A DNA stretch of 64,000 nucleotides from Amycolatopsis aidingensis (GCF_018885265.1 NZ_CP076538.1:1710001-1774000), one strand, 5' to 3'; shown: positions 50,410 through 59,178, numbered from the stretch's first letter. Numbers and translations are program-made. The notes: generated from the letters alone by a model not told the origin.

Positions 50410-50997
50410 CTAATCGGCTGATCTGGTCGCCGCGTACAACAGCATGTCCACCCGGCTGCCGCCGATCTCCTGGTGACTACGCAGCAGCCCCTCGCGCTCG
50501 TATCCCGCGAACTCGGCCGTGCGCACCGAGCTCAGGTTCCACGGCTCGATGTAGAGCTCCACCCGGTGCACCCCCGGAACGGACCAGGCAAACCGGGTCA
50601 GCGCGGTGAGCGCCTGGCCCGCGATCCCGCGCCCCCGGCTGCGCGGCGCGACGGCATACCCCGCGCTCGCCCGGCCCGCGGCGATGGATGCCAGATGCAG
50701 GCCGATCACACCCAGCGCCTCGTCGGTGCGCCGGTCCGCGACGCAGAAGGAGTACCCGGCCCCGGTACCGAGCCGTTCGTGCTGCCGCTCGATATAGGCA
50801 TGTGCCTGCTCGGCGTCGGCGTTGCCTGGCAGTGAACCGATCTGTGGCAGGTAAGGATCGGTGGACAGGTCCAGCACCATGCCCACGTCATTGTTCGTGA
50901 AGGCGCGCAGCCGCACGTTCCGGAACTCCGGCGGGGCCGATGGCCAGGCAAGCCGGGTCATCGTGCGCGACCGCCAGATATGAGGCGGGTACCGCAT
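50410..50997 (-). CDS. GNAT-family N-acetyltransferase (RimJ/RimL type)
   Basis: 195 residues from the ATG at 50997 (AGGAG 8 bases before); an ATG 12 codons inward is the alternative. RimJ/RimL features: FRNVRLRAFTNNDVGMVLDLS, AGYAVAPRSRGRGIAGQALTAL (acetyl-CoA pyrophosphate loop R-G-R-G-I-A) and VELYIEPWNLSSVRTAEFAGYEREG. Substrate could be a protein N-terminus or small molecule. The start overlaps the upstream gene by 40 bases, so the pair is likely co-translated. Confidence 0.92.
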   Translation of the reverse strand: MRYPPHIWRSRTMTRLAWPSAPPEFRNVRLRAFTNNDVGMVLDLSTDPYLPQIGSLPGNADAEQAHAYIERQHERLGTGAGYSFCVADRRTDEALGVIGLHLASIAAGRASAGYAVAPRSRGRGIAGQALTALTRFAWSVPGVHRVELYIEPWNLSSVRTAEFAGYEREGLLRSHQEIGGSRVDMLLYAATRSAD

Positions 50998-51653
50998 GCG
51001 GGCGCTCCTGCCGAGCGCCATCGCGGTGACGGGGGCTGGGTGGCCTGCGCATCCGGGGACACTCGCGGGTCCTCCTCGGGCATGGCTCGCCACCACCGTT
51101 TCCCCGCCGCGACGAAATCCTCCACGGCCATCGGCGTGCCGTCGAAGCGTTCCACCGTCAGCTCCGCGAACTCGATGACACCCTCGATGCAGTACGGCAC
51201 GTATCCGCTGTCTTCGTTGTCGAGACCACACTCGTTGAACCAGTACAACGAGTGTGCTCCGGGCGTCGCGTTCGTGCGGATATCCAGGCTGGCCACGGAG
51301 GGCCAGTCGTCGGCCGGATCGGTACAGTCCAGGAACTCCCAGCCGTACATCGTGCCGCACAAACCGATCGCGGCGAAGAAGTCCTCGACCTCGCCGTAGT
51401 CCCGCAACGGGATCGCCGGGCCATCGGACCGGGTGGCGCCCGGGTACTCCCGGCGCAGCAGCACCCGTACCTCCGACACCCCGGACAGGATCAAGGCCCT
51501 TCGGGTGTCCGGATCGACGGGGCCCTGCTCAGGCAGGGCCAGCACGTGCAGCAGCAACTCGACCCGGTTGTCCGGCCGCGGCCGGAGCCCGACGACGGCG
51601 GCCTCGTTCAACGCGACGTTCAGGTCCGGCCGTACCCGCTCCAGCGTTTTCAT
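50958..51653 (-). CDS. conserved hypothetical protein
   Basis: 231 residues, soluble. Contains LGLRPRPDNRVELLLHVLALPEQGP, an acidic central part with YGWEFLDCTDPADDWPS and a hydrophobic FAELTVERFDG segment. Two cysteines are in the middle. No family recognised with confidence. It overlaps the acetyltransferase start by 40 bases in a different frame. Divergent from ilvD. Confidence 0.6.
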   Translation of the reverse strand: MKTLERVRPDLNVALNEAAVVGLRPRPDNRVELLLHVLALPEQGPVDPDTRRALILSGVSEVRVLLRREYPGATRSDGPAIPLRDYGEVEDFFAAIGLCGTMYGWEFLDCTDPADDWPSVASLDIRTNATPGAHSLYWFNECGLDNEDSGYVPYCIEGVIEFAELTVERFDGTPMAVEDFVAAGKRWWRAMPEEDPRVSPDAQATQPPSPRWRSAGAPACGTRLISGGRAR

Positions 51654-51774
51654 CTCGCCATCGTCACCCGGCCGGTCACGGTTGTGCAGCCCAATTACCC
51701 CCGTCCACGGGGTGCGGTAAGCACAGGGACCCCGGCGCCGCGCCGTGGGTCGAGGGGTGCGGCATGATCTGGGC

Positions 51775-53466
51775 ATGACGGCCAACGAATCGCAACCAGC
51801 AGCCGATGTGAAGCCGCGTAGCCGCGAGGTCACCGACGGCATGGAGCGCGCCGCGGCCAGGGGCATGCTCCGTGCGGTGGGCATGGGTGACGAGGACTTC
51901 GCGAAGCCGCAGATCGGGATCGCCTCCTCGTGGAACGAGATCACTCCGTGCAACCTCTCGTTGCAGCGGCTCGCCGAGGCCAGCAAGCAGGGCGTGCACG
52001 GCGGGGGTGGGTACCCGATGGAGTTCGGCACCATCTCGGTCTCCGACGGGATCTCGATGGGGCACGAGGGCATGCATTTCTCCCTGGTCTCCCGCGAGGT
52101 GATCGCCGACTCGGTGGAGACGGTGATGGAGGCCGAGCGGATGGACGGCACGGTACTGCTGGCCGGCTGCGACAAGAGCCTGCCCGGCATGCTGATGGCC
52201 GCCGCCAGGCTGGACGTGGCCGCCGTCTTCCTCTACGCCGGTTCGATTCTGCCCGGCACGGTGGACGGCCGCGAGGTCACCATCATCGACGCGTTCGAGG
52301 CGGTCGGCGCCTGCGCACGGGGGCTGATCTCACGGGACGAGGTGGACCGGATCGAGCGGGCGATCTGCCCCGGCGAGGGCGCCTGCGGCGGTATGTACAC
52401 CGCGAACACCATGGCCTGCGCGGCCGAGGCGCTCGGCATGTCGCTGCCGGGCTCGGCCAGCCCGCCCTCGGTGGACCGGCGGCGGGATCGGTTCGCCCGC
52501 GCCAGCGGGGAGGCCGTGGTCGAGATGCTGCGGCACGGGCTCACCGCGCGGTCGATCCTCACCAAGGCGGCATTCGAGAACGCGATCGCCGTGGTGATGG
52601 CCCTCGGCGGCTCCACAAACGCGGTGCTGCACCTGCTGGCCATCGCGCACGAGGCCGAGGTGGAGCTGACCCTGGACGACTTCACCCGGGTCGGTGACCG
52701 CGTCCCGCACCTGGCCGATGTCAAACCCTTCGGCAAGCATGTGATGACCGCGGTGGACCGGGTCGGTGGGGTGCCGGTGGTGATGAAGGCACTGCTGGAC
52801 GCCGGGCTGCTGCACGGCGACTGCGTCACGGTCACCGGGCGCACGGTGGCGGAGAACCTGGCCGAGCTGGCGCCGCCGGAGCTGGACGGCTCGGTGCTGC
52901 GCAGGCTCGCCGACCCGATTCACCCCACCGGCGGGCTGACCATCCTGCACGGCACCCTCGCCCCGGAGGGTGCGGTGGTGAAGAGCGCCGGGTTCGACTC
53001 CGCCCGGTTCGAAGGCACCGCGCGCGTCTTCGACGGGGAGCAGGCTGCGATGGACGCCCTGGGCGAGCTGAAGGCCGGGGACGTGGTGGTGATCCGCTAC
53101 GAGGGGCCCCGCGGCGGTCCCGGCATGCGGGAGATGCTCGCGGTCACCGGCGCGATCAAGGGTGCCGGGCTCGGCAAGGACGTGCTGCTGCTCACCGACG
53201 GCCGCTTCTCCGGCGGGACGACCGGGCTGTGCATCGGGCACGTGGCGCCGGAGGCCGCGCACGGCGGCCCGATCGCCTTCGTCCGGGACGGCGACCCGAT
53301 CGTGCTGGACATGGCCACCCGCACGCTGGACCTGCGGATTGACGAGGCCGAGCTGGACCGGCGCCGGGAGGGCTGGCAGCTGCCGAAGGTGCCGCGGCGC
53401 ACCGGCGTGCTGAGCAAGTACGCCAAGCTGGTCGGTTCGGCGGCGCAGGGGGCGGTGTGCTCATGA
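51775..53466 (+). CDS. ilvD: dihydroxy-acid dehydratase
   Basis: 563 residues of the IlvD/Edd family. The three [2Fe-2S] cysteines are Cys59 (NEITPCN), Cys132 (AGCDKS) and Cys204 ([12 protein letters not shown]). The last motif is the dihydroxy-acid dehydratase version rather than the sugar-acid one. It converts 2,3-dihydroxy-isovalerate and -methylvalerate to the 2-keto acids of Val and Ile synthesis. ATG at 51775 lacks a clear ribosome-binding site, so a leaderless message is possible. Overlaps the next gene by 4 bases, which is unusual for ilvD. Confidence 0.94.
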   Translation: MTANESQPAADVKPRSREVTDGMERAAARGMLRAVGMGDEDFAKPQIGIASSWNEITPCNLSLQRLAEASKQGVHGGGGYPMEFGTISVSDGISMGHEGMHFSLVSREVIADSVETVMEAERMDGTVLLAGCDKSLPGMLMAAARLDVAAVFLYAGSILPGTVDGREVTIIDAFEAVGACARGLISRDEVDRIERAICPGEGACGGMYTANTMACAAEALGMSLPGSASPPSVDRRRDRFARASGEAVVEMLRHGLTARSILTKAAFENAIAVVMALGGSTNAVLHLLAIAHEAEVELTLDDFTRVGDRVPHLADVKPFGKHVMTAVDRVGGVPVVMKALLDAGLLHGDCVTVTGRTVAENLAELAPPELDGSVLRRLADPIHPTGGLTILHGTLAPEGAVVKSAGFDSARFEGTARVFDGEQAAMDALGELKAGDVVVIRYEGPRGGPGMREMLAVTGAIKGAGLGKDVLLLTDGRFSGGTTGLCIGHVAPEAAHGGPIAFVRDGDPIVLDMATRTLDLRIDEAELDRRREGWQLPKVPRRTGVLSKYAKLVGSAAQGAVCS

Positions 53467-54245
53467 CTTCCGAAGGCGATCAGCGAGGGCGGGCGGCGGA
53501 GCAGCTGTGGGCCGCCTGGCGGGACGGGTATCGGCTGGACGCCGTGGCCGCGGCCGACCGGCCGGGCGATCTTGCCGAGGGCATGGCGGTGCAGCTGGCC
53601 GTGGAAACGCTCGCCGGACCCGGCTACGGATGGAAGATCGCGGCCACCGGCCCTGGCGGGCAGGCATTCCTCGGGGTGGACGGCCCGCTGGCGGGCAGGT
53701 TGCTGGAGCGGTTCCAGCACCAGAACGGGGACACCGTTCCGGCGGACACCCTGCACATGGGCGTCGCGGAGGCCGAGTTCGCGTTCGTGCTCGGCGCGGA
53801 CCTGGAACCCGCCGAGGTGCGTTCGGTGGACGATGTACTCGCCGCGGTGGGCGCCGTACACCTGGCGATCGAGCTACCGGACTCGCGCTACGAGCGGTTC
53901 GACCAGGTGGGCGGGCCACAACTGGTCGCCGACGCCGCCTGTGCCGGGCGCATGATCATCGGGCGGGAGGTCCGGGAGTGGGCCGAGGTGGACCTGGTGC
54001 GGCACCCGGTCTCGCTGCGGGTCGGCCCGGCGGCCGAGCACGGCAGCGGTGAGCTGGTGCTCGGCGATCCCCGCAAGGCACTGCACTGGCTCGCCATCGA
54101 GCTGCCCCGGCTCGGCACGCGGCTACGCGCGGGGGAGCTGATCGCGACCGGCAGCACGACCAAGCCGCTGCCGATCCGGCCCGGCGACGAGGTGGTGGCC
54201 GACTTCGGCGAACTCGGCACCGTGCGCGCCCGCATCGCGGGGTGA
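53463..54245 (+). CDS. 2-keto-4-pentenoate hydratase-type (MhpD/HpaH, FAH superfamily)
   Basis: 260 residues. Family features include [22 protein letters not shown] near 55-76, metal ligand glutamates in [12 protein letters not shown] (Glu near 101 and 103) and a late [27 protein letters not shown]. It adds water to a 2-hydroxydienoate or catalyses a related hydration or decarboxylation. Normally the next step after a meta-cleavage hydrolase; the hydrolases of region 1 are 48 kb away. Here it is translationally coupled to ilvD (ATGA). Confidence 0.9.
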   Translation: MTSEGDQRGRAAEQLWAAWRDGYRLDAVAAADRPGDLAEGMAVQLAVETLAGPGYGWKIAATGPGGQAFLGVDGPLAGRLLERFQHQNGDTVPADTLHMGVAEAEFAFVLGADLEPAEVRSVDDVLAAVGAVHLAIELPDSRYERFDQVGGPQLVADAACAGRMIIGREVREWAEVDLVRHPVSLRVGPAAEHGSGELVLGDPRKALHWLAIELPRLGTRLRAGELIATGSTTKPLPIRPGDEVVADFGELGTVRARIAG

Positions 54246-54545
54246 TCAGGCGCCGTCCGGCTGCTCCATCTCGGCGAGGATCCGCGACCACTGCTCGGCC
54301 ATCGCCGTGTTGAACTGCGCCAGGTTGTCCACGTTCCACCGGCGACGCTCCGGCTCCATGCCGGCCAGGTAGTCGCGGACGCGCTGCTCCTCGTCGAGCT
54401 GCTTGCCCTCCTCGCCGGTGACCTTCGGCGGGGGAGGGCCGCCGCGCAGCCGGCAGGCTTCACACACCGTTCGCTCATCCGGCTTGAGATAGATCTGCTG
54501 GTCGCAGCCGTCCGTCTCGCAGGTGGGAAAGGTCGTAGCCGTCAC
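54246..54545 (-). CDS. small zinc-ribbon-like protein
   Basis: About 99 residues from a GTG at 54545 with no good ribosome-binding site. N-terminal knuckles C-x4-C (CETDGC) and C-x2-C (CEACR) are 20 residues apart and could bind one zinc. The rest is charged and helical (EEQRVRDYLAGMEPERRRW). No function assigned. It converges on the hydratase gene with no gap. Confidence 0.6.
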   Translation of the reverse strand: MTATTFPTCETDGCDQQIYLKPDERTVCEACRLRGGPPPPKVTGEEGKQLDEEQRVRDYLAGMEPERRRWNVDNLAQFNTAMAEQWSRILAEMEQPDGA

Positions 54546-54630
54546 GGTGAGCCATCGTGCCAGGCCACACCGCGATATGCGCGAGGCGGCACGCCGTGGC
54601 CGGGCATGCTGCCGTCCGGGATGGATTCGA

Positions 54631-54646
54631 TGTACCAAGTGGTACA
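54631..54646. promoter_or_regulatory. perfect operator-like palindrome TGTACC-AAGT-GGTACA
   Basis: Six-base arms are perfect complements. The right arm runs into TACACT (54643-54648), a good -10 element 6 bases before the GTG of the SRPBCC gene. A repressor bound here would block that promoter. No regulator gene adjoins it. Confidence 0.65.
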
Positions 54647-54654
54647 CTCGAGCC

Positions 54655-55083
54655 GTGAGGTTCGAGGTGTCCCGCCGGGTCGACGCCGACCCGGCCGCGG
54701 TCTGGGCGGCGCTGACCGACGTCGAGCAGTGGCCGAAATGGACCAGCTCGATGACCTCCGTGCGGCTGCTCGGGGAAGGACCGCTGCGGGCCGGTAGCCG
54801 GGCCGTGGTCAAGCAGCCCGGCCTGCTCGCGCAGGTGTGGCAGGTCACCGAGTTCACCGAGGGGCGCGAGTTCACGTGGGTCGCCCGTGGCCCCGGGGTG
54901 ACGACCACGGGTAGCCACGTGCTGGTGCCCGAGGGGGACGGCGCGGTCACCGTGCTGCTCGGCCTGGAACAACGCGGGCCGTTCGGCGCGGTGATCGGGC
55001 TGTTGCTGGGCACGGTGACCCGCCGCTACCTCACCATGGAGGCGGAGGGCCTCAAGCGCGCGGCGGAAGACGCGCCGTACTAA
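54655..55083 (+). CDS. SRPBCC / polyketide-cyclase-like protein
   Basis: 142 residues from a leaderless GTG at 54655, right after the palindromic promoter. The START-like fold is shown by FEVSRRVDADPAAVWAALTDVEQWPKWTSSM at the start and the long C-terminal helix RRYLTMEAEGLKRAAED. Small hydrophobic ligand binding or stress response is the usual guess. It stands 55 bases before the heme peroxidase gene, perhaps co-transcribed. Confidence 0.9.
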   Translation: MRFEVSRRVDADPAAVWAALTDVEQWPKWTSSMTSVRLLGEGPLRAGSRAVVKQPGLLAQVWQVTEFTEGREFTWVARGPGVTTTGSHVLVPEGDGAVTVLLGLEQRGPFGAVIGLLLGTVTRRYLTMEAEGLKRAAEDAPY

Positions 55084-55138
55084 GTGTTTTGGGCACGGGT
55101 TCCGGCCGGGCACAGAATCAGCGCTGGAGGTGGTGACC

Positions 55139-56707
55139 GTGCCGACCCCTCGCGAACACCCGAAACTGAGCAGGCGAAGCGTCGTCGGAGGCGTGGGCGC
55201 CAGCGTGCTGGGCGCGGCCGTCGTCCGGCCACCCTGCGCGCACGCGGCCCGGCAGGCGGCCACATCGCCGGAACGGTTCGGCAGGCTGTTCGACCTCCCG
55301 CCCTTCGCGGACAACACCTTCGAGGTGCGGGCCGCCCTGCGGCGGCTGGGTGAGCCGGGCGGGCAGCTGGACGCCACCGATCCGCTGCATCTCGGACCCG
55401 AACGCCTCATCACCGATCCGGAGGCCAGCCGGAACAACCCGAACAACACGACGCACACCGCGGGCACCCATTTCATGGGGCAGTTCATCGACCACGACGT
55501 CACCTTCGACGTCGACTCCAAGCTCGCCATCCCGCGCCGCCCCGAGGAGACCCGTAACCGCCGCGACCCCCGGCTTGATCTGGATTCGGTGTACGGCGGC
55601 GGGCCGTCGGTCGCGCCGCAGCTCTACCTTCCGCACGACCTGGACAAGTTCAAGGTCGGGTTCGGCGGCCGGTTCGAGGACCTGCCAAGGGACGACGGTC
55701 GGGTCGCCCTCGTCGCCGATCCGCGCAACGACGAGAACCTGATGGTCGCGGGCCTGCACGCGGCGTTCCTGCTTGCGCACAACCGCAGGGTGGACGAACT
55801 GCGCGCGGACCGGCCCGGTGGCGGCTCGGTGTTCGAGCGGGCGAGGCTCGACATCGTCCGGCACTACCAGTGGCTGGTGGTCAACGAGTTCCTGCCGCTG
55901 TTCGTGGGCAAGGCGCTGGTGGACGACATACTCCACAACGGACGCAAGTACTTCCGTCCGCAGCCGGGCGAGCACTTCATACCGGTCGAGTTCCAGGCCG
56001 CCGCCTACCGGATGGGGCACAGCATGGTGCGCCCCTCCTACGCGGCCAACCTGTTCGGCAACCTCGGCGGCGAGCCGTTCTTCGGCTTCATCTTCGACCC
56101 GGACAGCGAGGGCCGGGTCGACCCGGACGACCTCCGCGGGGGTGCCCGCGCACCGCGCAGGTTCATCGGCTGGGAGGTCTTCTTCGACTTCGGTGACGGC
56201 AACGTGCGGCCGAACAAGCGCATCGACACCCGACTGTCCACTCCGTTGTTCACCCTGCCGCTGGCCACCATCCCGACCAGGGACCAGCCGACCGTCCTCG
56301 CCCAGCGCAACCTGCTTCGTCAGCTCACCTGGTCGCTGCCGTCCGGGCAGGACGTCGCCGAGCTGATGCGGACACCCGTGCTGCGCGGGGACGACCTCGC
56401 CGAGCTGCATGAGCTCGGCGTCGGCTTCGAGCACAGCACACCGCTGTGGTACTACGTCCTCAAGGAGGCCGAGGTACTCACGAACGGGCTGTACCTCGGC
56501 CCGATGGGTGGCCGGATCGTCGCCGAGGTGATCATCGGTCTGATCCAGACCGACCCGGAGTCCTACCTGGCCCACGCCGGCTGGCGGCCGACGTTGCCGC
56601 GCCGGTCGCAGGACCGGTTCCGGATGACCGACCTGCTGACGTTCGCCGGGGTGGACCCGGCCAGTCGCCGGGCCGGCGGGAAGCGGACGCTGGAACAACG
56701 CTGGTAG
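55139..56707 (+). CDS. animal-type heme peroxidase (peroxidasin-like superfamily), Tat-exported
   Basis: 522 residues from GTG 55139, preceded by GGAGG (55126-55130). A Tat signal with RR at residues 12-13 (LSRRSVVGGVGASVLGAA) starts the protein. The distal heme pocket is GQFIDHD with His119; the proximal His294 is in YRMGHSMVRPSY. Family members oxidise halides or phenols with H2O2. Export folded with heme fits Tat. The gene ends shortly before the element at 56712-56890. Confidence 0.92.
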   Translation: MPTPREHPKLSRRSVVGGVGASVLGAAVVRPPCAHAARQAATSPERFGRLFDLPPFADNTFEVRAALRRLGEPGGQLDATDPLHLGPERLITDPEASRNNPNNTTHTAGTHFMGQFIDHDVTFDVDSKLAIPRRPEETRNRRDPRLDLDSVYGGGPSVAPQLYLPHDLDKFKVGFGGRFEDLPRDDGRVALVADPRNDENLMVAGLHAAFLLAHNRRVDELRADRPGGGSVFERARLDIVRHYQWLVVNEFLPLFVGKALVDDILHNGRKYFRPQPGEHFIPVEFQAAAYRMGHSMVRPSYAANLFGNLGGEPFFGFIFDPDSEGRVDPDDLRGGARAPRRFIGWEVFFDFGDGNVRPNKRIDTRLSTPLFTLPLATIPTRDQPTVLAQRNLLRQLTWSLPSGQDVAELMRTPVLRGDDLAELHELGVGFEHSTPLWYYVLKEAEVLTNGLYLGPMGGRIVAEVIIGLIQTDPESYLAHAGWRPTLPRRSQDRFRMTDLLTFAGVDPASRRAGGKRTLEQRW

Positions 56708-56711
56708 CCCC

Positions 56712-56890
56712 CTAGTGCCGCATCAAGCAACGTTGCCTAGCTAATCGCCCGAAGAGCCCTGAACGTGGCATTCGAGACGTCAGATGTCTCGGATGTGCCG
56801 TTCGCGACGGTGAGCGTCCGGAAAGCCACGTTCAGGGCACCCCCGGCGGGCAACCCGTAACAGCGGCAACGTTCTGTGCGGCGGCACTAG
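56712..56890. repeat. 179-bp nested inverted-repeat element enclosing 81-bp copy 4
   Basis: CTAGTGCCGC (56712-56721) is an exact complement of GCGGCACTAG (56881-56890). A second pair, AACGTTGCC (56729-56737) and GGCAACGTT (56865-56873), is nested inside. Within it lies the 81-bp copy. The left end sits 5 bases after the peroxidase stop, and the right end provides the TAG stop of the LuxR gene. This looks like a small non-autonomous mobile element or bidirectional terminator; no transposase and no target duplication is visible. Confidence 0.8.
56757..56837 (+). repeat. 81-bp two-arm inverted repeat, copy 4
   Basis: Perfect 13-bp ends and the same 81-bp length as the other three. First arm core is GAGACGTCAGATGTCTC, a perfect GAGAC/GTCTC stem end. 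Second core is GACGGTGAGCGTC with one mismatch. It sits inside the larger nested element at 56712-56890. Confidence 0.93.
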
Positions 56891-57540
56891 TCGTCCTCCC
56901 GTGTCGAACCGATGGACACGGAGCCATGGCGCAGCGCGACCGCCAGTGCCGACCGCCGGTTCCGCACGCCGAGCTTGCGGAACAGCTGGCCCTGCAGGCT
57001 GTGCACGGTCCGCTCGGTGACCCCGAGTACGTCCGCGGTCTGCCGGACGGTGAGTCCACGCGCGACGCAGTGCAGGATCTCAGCCTCGCGCCTGGTGAGC
57101 GGTTGCGGCTCGGACCGGGACTCGGGGGCCCGTGGGCCGGGCGGGACGCGCATGACCGGATGCGGCCCGAGGTCCCGCAGGGCGGCGAGCACGGCGGTCG
57201 GCCCGTCGTCGTAGGCGACGAGCTCGGCCACCCCCGACTGCCGCAGCCGGTCGGCTTCCGGTGCAAACTCGGCACGGGCCACTGTGGAGTACAGGGCGAC
57301 CACCCGCACGTGGTGTAGTTGCCTTAGCACCATGACGAGCTCGGTCACGTCCCACGGCGTACGTCCGGACTCGAGCAGCACGGTGTCCACCTTGGTCCGG
57401 TTACACGCGGACAGCAGCGCCGTCGGCCGGTCCACGCAGGCCACCACGCGGAAACCCGGCTGCTGTGCGGCGTACCACGCCAGCAGGTCACGAACGAGGT
57501 TCAGCCGGTGCTGCAGGACCACTCTCAACGGGCCGGCCAT
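56887..57540 (-). CDS. NarL/LuxR-type regulator with atypical receiver domain
   Basis: 217 residues. The ATG at 57540 has GGAGG 5 bases upstream. N-terminal receiver-like domain where the usual phospho-acceptor Asp segment reads VDTVLLESG, with Glu in place of Asp, so phosphorylation-independent action is likely. The C-terminal LuxR helix-turn-helix is LTRREAEILHCVARGLTVRQTADVLGVTERTVHSLQGQLFRKLGV (about 145-190). No partner kinase is near. Divergent from the PucR-type gene. Confidence 0.92.
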   Translation of the reverse strand: MAGPLRVVLQHRLNLVRDLLAWYAAQQPGFRVVACVDRPTALLSACNRTKVDTVLLESGRTPWDVTELVMVLRQLHHVRVVALYSTVARAEFAPEADRLRQSGVAELVAYDDGPTAVLAALRDLGPHPVMRVPPGPRAPESRSEPQPLTRREAEILHCVARGLTVRQTADVLGVTERTVHSLQGQLFRKLGVRNRRSALAVALRHGSVSIGSTREDD

Positions 57541-57889
57541 CGTCACCTCCGCTCCGGTCAGTGCCCGAAGCGTGCTCCCTGCCGCGGGAACCGGTCAATT
57601 TCGGACGCCTGCGGGTGGCGGGAAGGAAACGATTCGTTGGTTTCGTGATGAGCGACCGGACCGCTCGTGCTCCACGTTTGTCAAAACTCGGGACCGGGCG
57701 TGGGAAAGCCTGCAACGGGCGATTGACAGGTCTGTTCCCTGGCCGCCGCCCGGCCGGACGGGCCTGCCACATCGAATGATTTCGTCGCCGTACGCCGCGG
57801 CGCGACCGTTCGCTTTTGTCACCGGGCTGACAACTCTGCCGATTCCGCACGGCATTATACCGCCGCCCGTAGCCGTGATCGGCGTGCCG
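57541..57889. other. long divergent intergenic region (LuxR / PucR)
   Basis: The divergent gap (57541-57966) holds no supported gene. It is AT-richer than the genome around 57625-57690 and 57775-57860 (for example GGCATTATAC). The rightward promoter at 57890 and presumably the leftward LuxR promoter lie here. Confidence 0.5.
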
Positions 57890-57918
57890 TTGACACCGTT
57901 CACCGGCCGAACTTAGGT
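57890..57918 (+). promoter_or_regulatory. strong sigma-A-type promoter for the PucR-type gene
   Basis: Consensus TTGACA (57890-57895), 17-base spacer, TTAGGT (57913-57918). Predicted start near 57925 gives a 42-base leader with GGAGG (57956-57960) six bases before the GTG. Confidence 0.72.
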
Positions 57919-57966
57919 TGCGGCCTCCAGCGGGCCGCTTCACCTTCCGCGGTATGGAGGTAGCAG

Positions 57967-59178
57967 GTGAGGGACGTGAAGCCGGGCGGGCTCGGCAAGG
58001 CCGCCATGGTGTGGTCGGCGATGCCGCGGACGGCGGGCGAGCAGTTCCGCCCGTTCGCCAGGGAGCTGGGCAGGACGATCATGCGGGAGATCCTGCGCGA
58101 GGTCCCGGTGTACGCGCGGCTGCTGGACGGCACGTACCAGCGGACGGTGGTCGGGTACATCGAGCAGGCGATCCTGTGGGCGATCGACGACGTCGGTGAC
58201 CGGGTGCCGCGCAGCCGTGGCACGCAGCTGTTCCGGCGGCTGGGCGAGCTGGAGTTCGAGTACGGGCGCAGCATCGACCACCTGCTCACCGCCTACCGGG
58301 TGGCCGGCCGGGTGGCGTGGCAGTACATCGCGACGCGCGGCCAGGCGTGCGGATTCTCCACCGGCCTGCTGTGCCGCACCGCGGAGGCGCTGTTCACCTA
58401 CGTCGACGAGGTGTCCGCAATCTCGGTCGAGGGCCACACCGCCGCGAGGGCCCGCAGCCTCGACACGGTCGCCGGGCGCAGGCGCAAGCTGCTCGCGGCC
58501 ATCGTGGCCGACCCGCCCGCGAGCCCGGACGAGCTGGCCGAGCTCGCGGCCGCCGCCAGGTGGGCGCCGCCGGAGCGGGTCGTGGCCGTCGCGCTCGAAC
58601 CCGGCGCCGAGCGGCGGCACCGGGCCTTTCCCCAGCTGTCCGAGGCCACGCTCGTCGACCTCGAGCACGCCGAGCCACGCCTCGCCGGGGACTCGGCGGA
58701 GGACCTCGCCAGCCTGACCGAGGGAGTGACCGGGTGGCGGGTCGCCATGGGTCCCAGGGTCCGGCTCGGCGACGCCGCGCTGTCCCTGCGCTGCGCGCGG
58801 CGCGCGCTGGAACTCATGCGCAGGAACGTGCTGGCTGGTCCGTTCGTCCGCTGCGAGGAGCACCTCGTCACGCTGTGCGTTTCCAGTGACCAGTTCCTGC
58901 TCCGCGAGCTGTGCACGCGCAGCCTGGCGCCGCTGGCGGGGCTGAAGGGCAACCAGCGTGCCCGGCTGAGCGAGACCCTGCTCGGCTGGCTGCGGGTGCG
59001 GGGCAGCGCCGCGGAGCTGGCCGCCGAGCTCGACGTCCATCCGCAGACGATCCGCTACCGGATGCGCCAGCTGCACGAACTGTTCGGTGACCGGCTCACC
59101 GACCCCGAGCGGCGCCTCGAACTGGAGCTCGCCCTCAAGGCCCAGGGCCTGCTCCCGGTCCAGGAGAGCCGCGAATGA
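57967..59178 (+). CDS. PucR/CdaR-type helix-turn-helix regulator
   Basis: 403 residues. N-terminal helical (RsbR-like) half with EQFRPFARELGRTIMREILREVPVY; a degenerate GGDEF-like middle (RVAMGPRVRLGDAALSLRCARRAL); C-terminal PucR HTH (LSETLLGWLRVRGSAAELAAELDVHPQTIRYRMRQLHELFG). Family members respond to small molecules and often control catabolism or sporulation. Driven by a consensus promoter. Target genes are unknown; the convergent TetR gene is 23 bases away. Confidence 0.9.
   Translation: MRDVKPGGLGKAAMVWSAMPRTAGEQFRPFARELGRTIMREILREVPVYARLLDGTYQRTVVGYIEQAILWAIDDVGDRVPRSRGTQLFRRLGELEFEYGRSIDHLLTAYRVAGRVAWQYIATRGQACGFSTGLLCRTAEALFTYVDEVSAISVEGHTAARARSLDTVAGRRRKLLAAIVADPPASPDELAELAAAARWAPPERVVAVALEPGAERRHRAFPQLSEATLVDLEHAEPRLAGDSAEDLASLTEGVTGWRVAMGPRVRLGDAALSLRCARRALELMRRNVLAGPFVRCEEHLVTLCVSSDQFLLRELCTRSLAPLAGLKGNQRARLSETLLGWLRVRGSAAELAAELDVHPQTIRYRMRQLHELFGDRLTDPERRLELELALKAQGLLPVQESRE

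Noticed and set aside
53463..54245. Direct membership of the MhpD-type hydratase in the region 1 meta-cleavage pathway
   Set aside because: The biochemical step fits, but the gene is 48 kb away and coupled to ilvD, so a functional link cannot be claimed from sequence.
55118..56698. 526-codon minus-strand frame opposite the heme peroxidase
   Set aside because: Antisense shadow; the plus strand has a Tat signal and both heme histidines.
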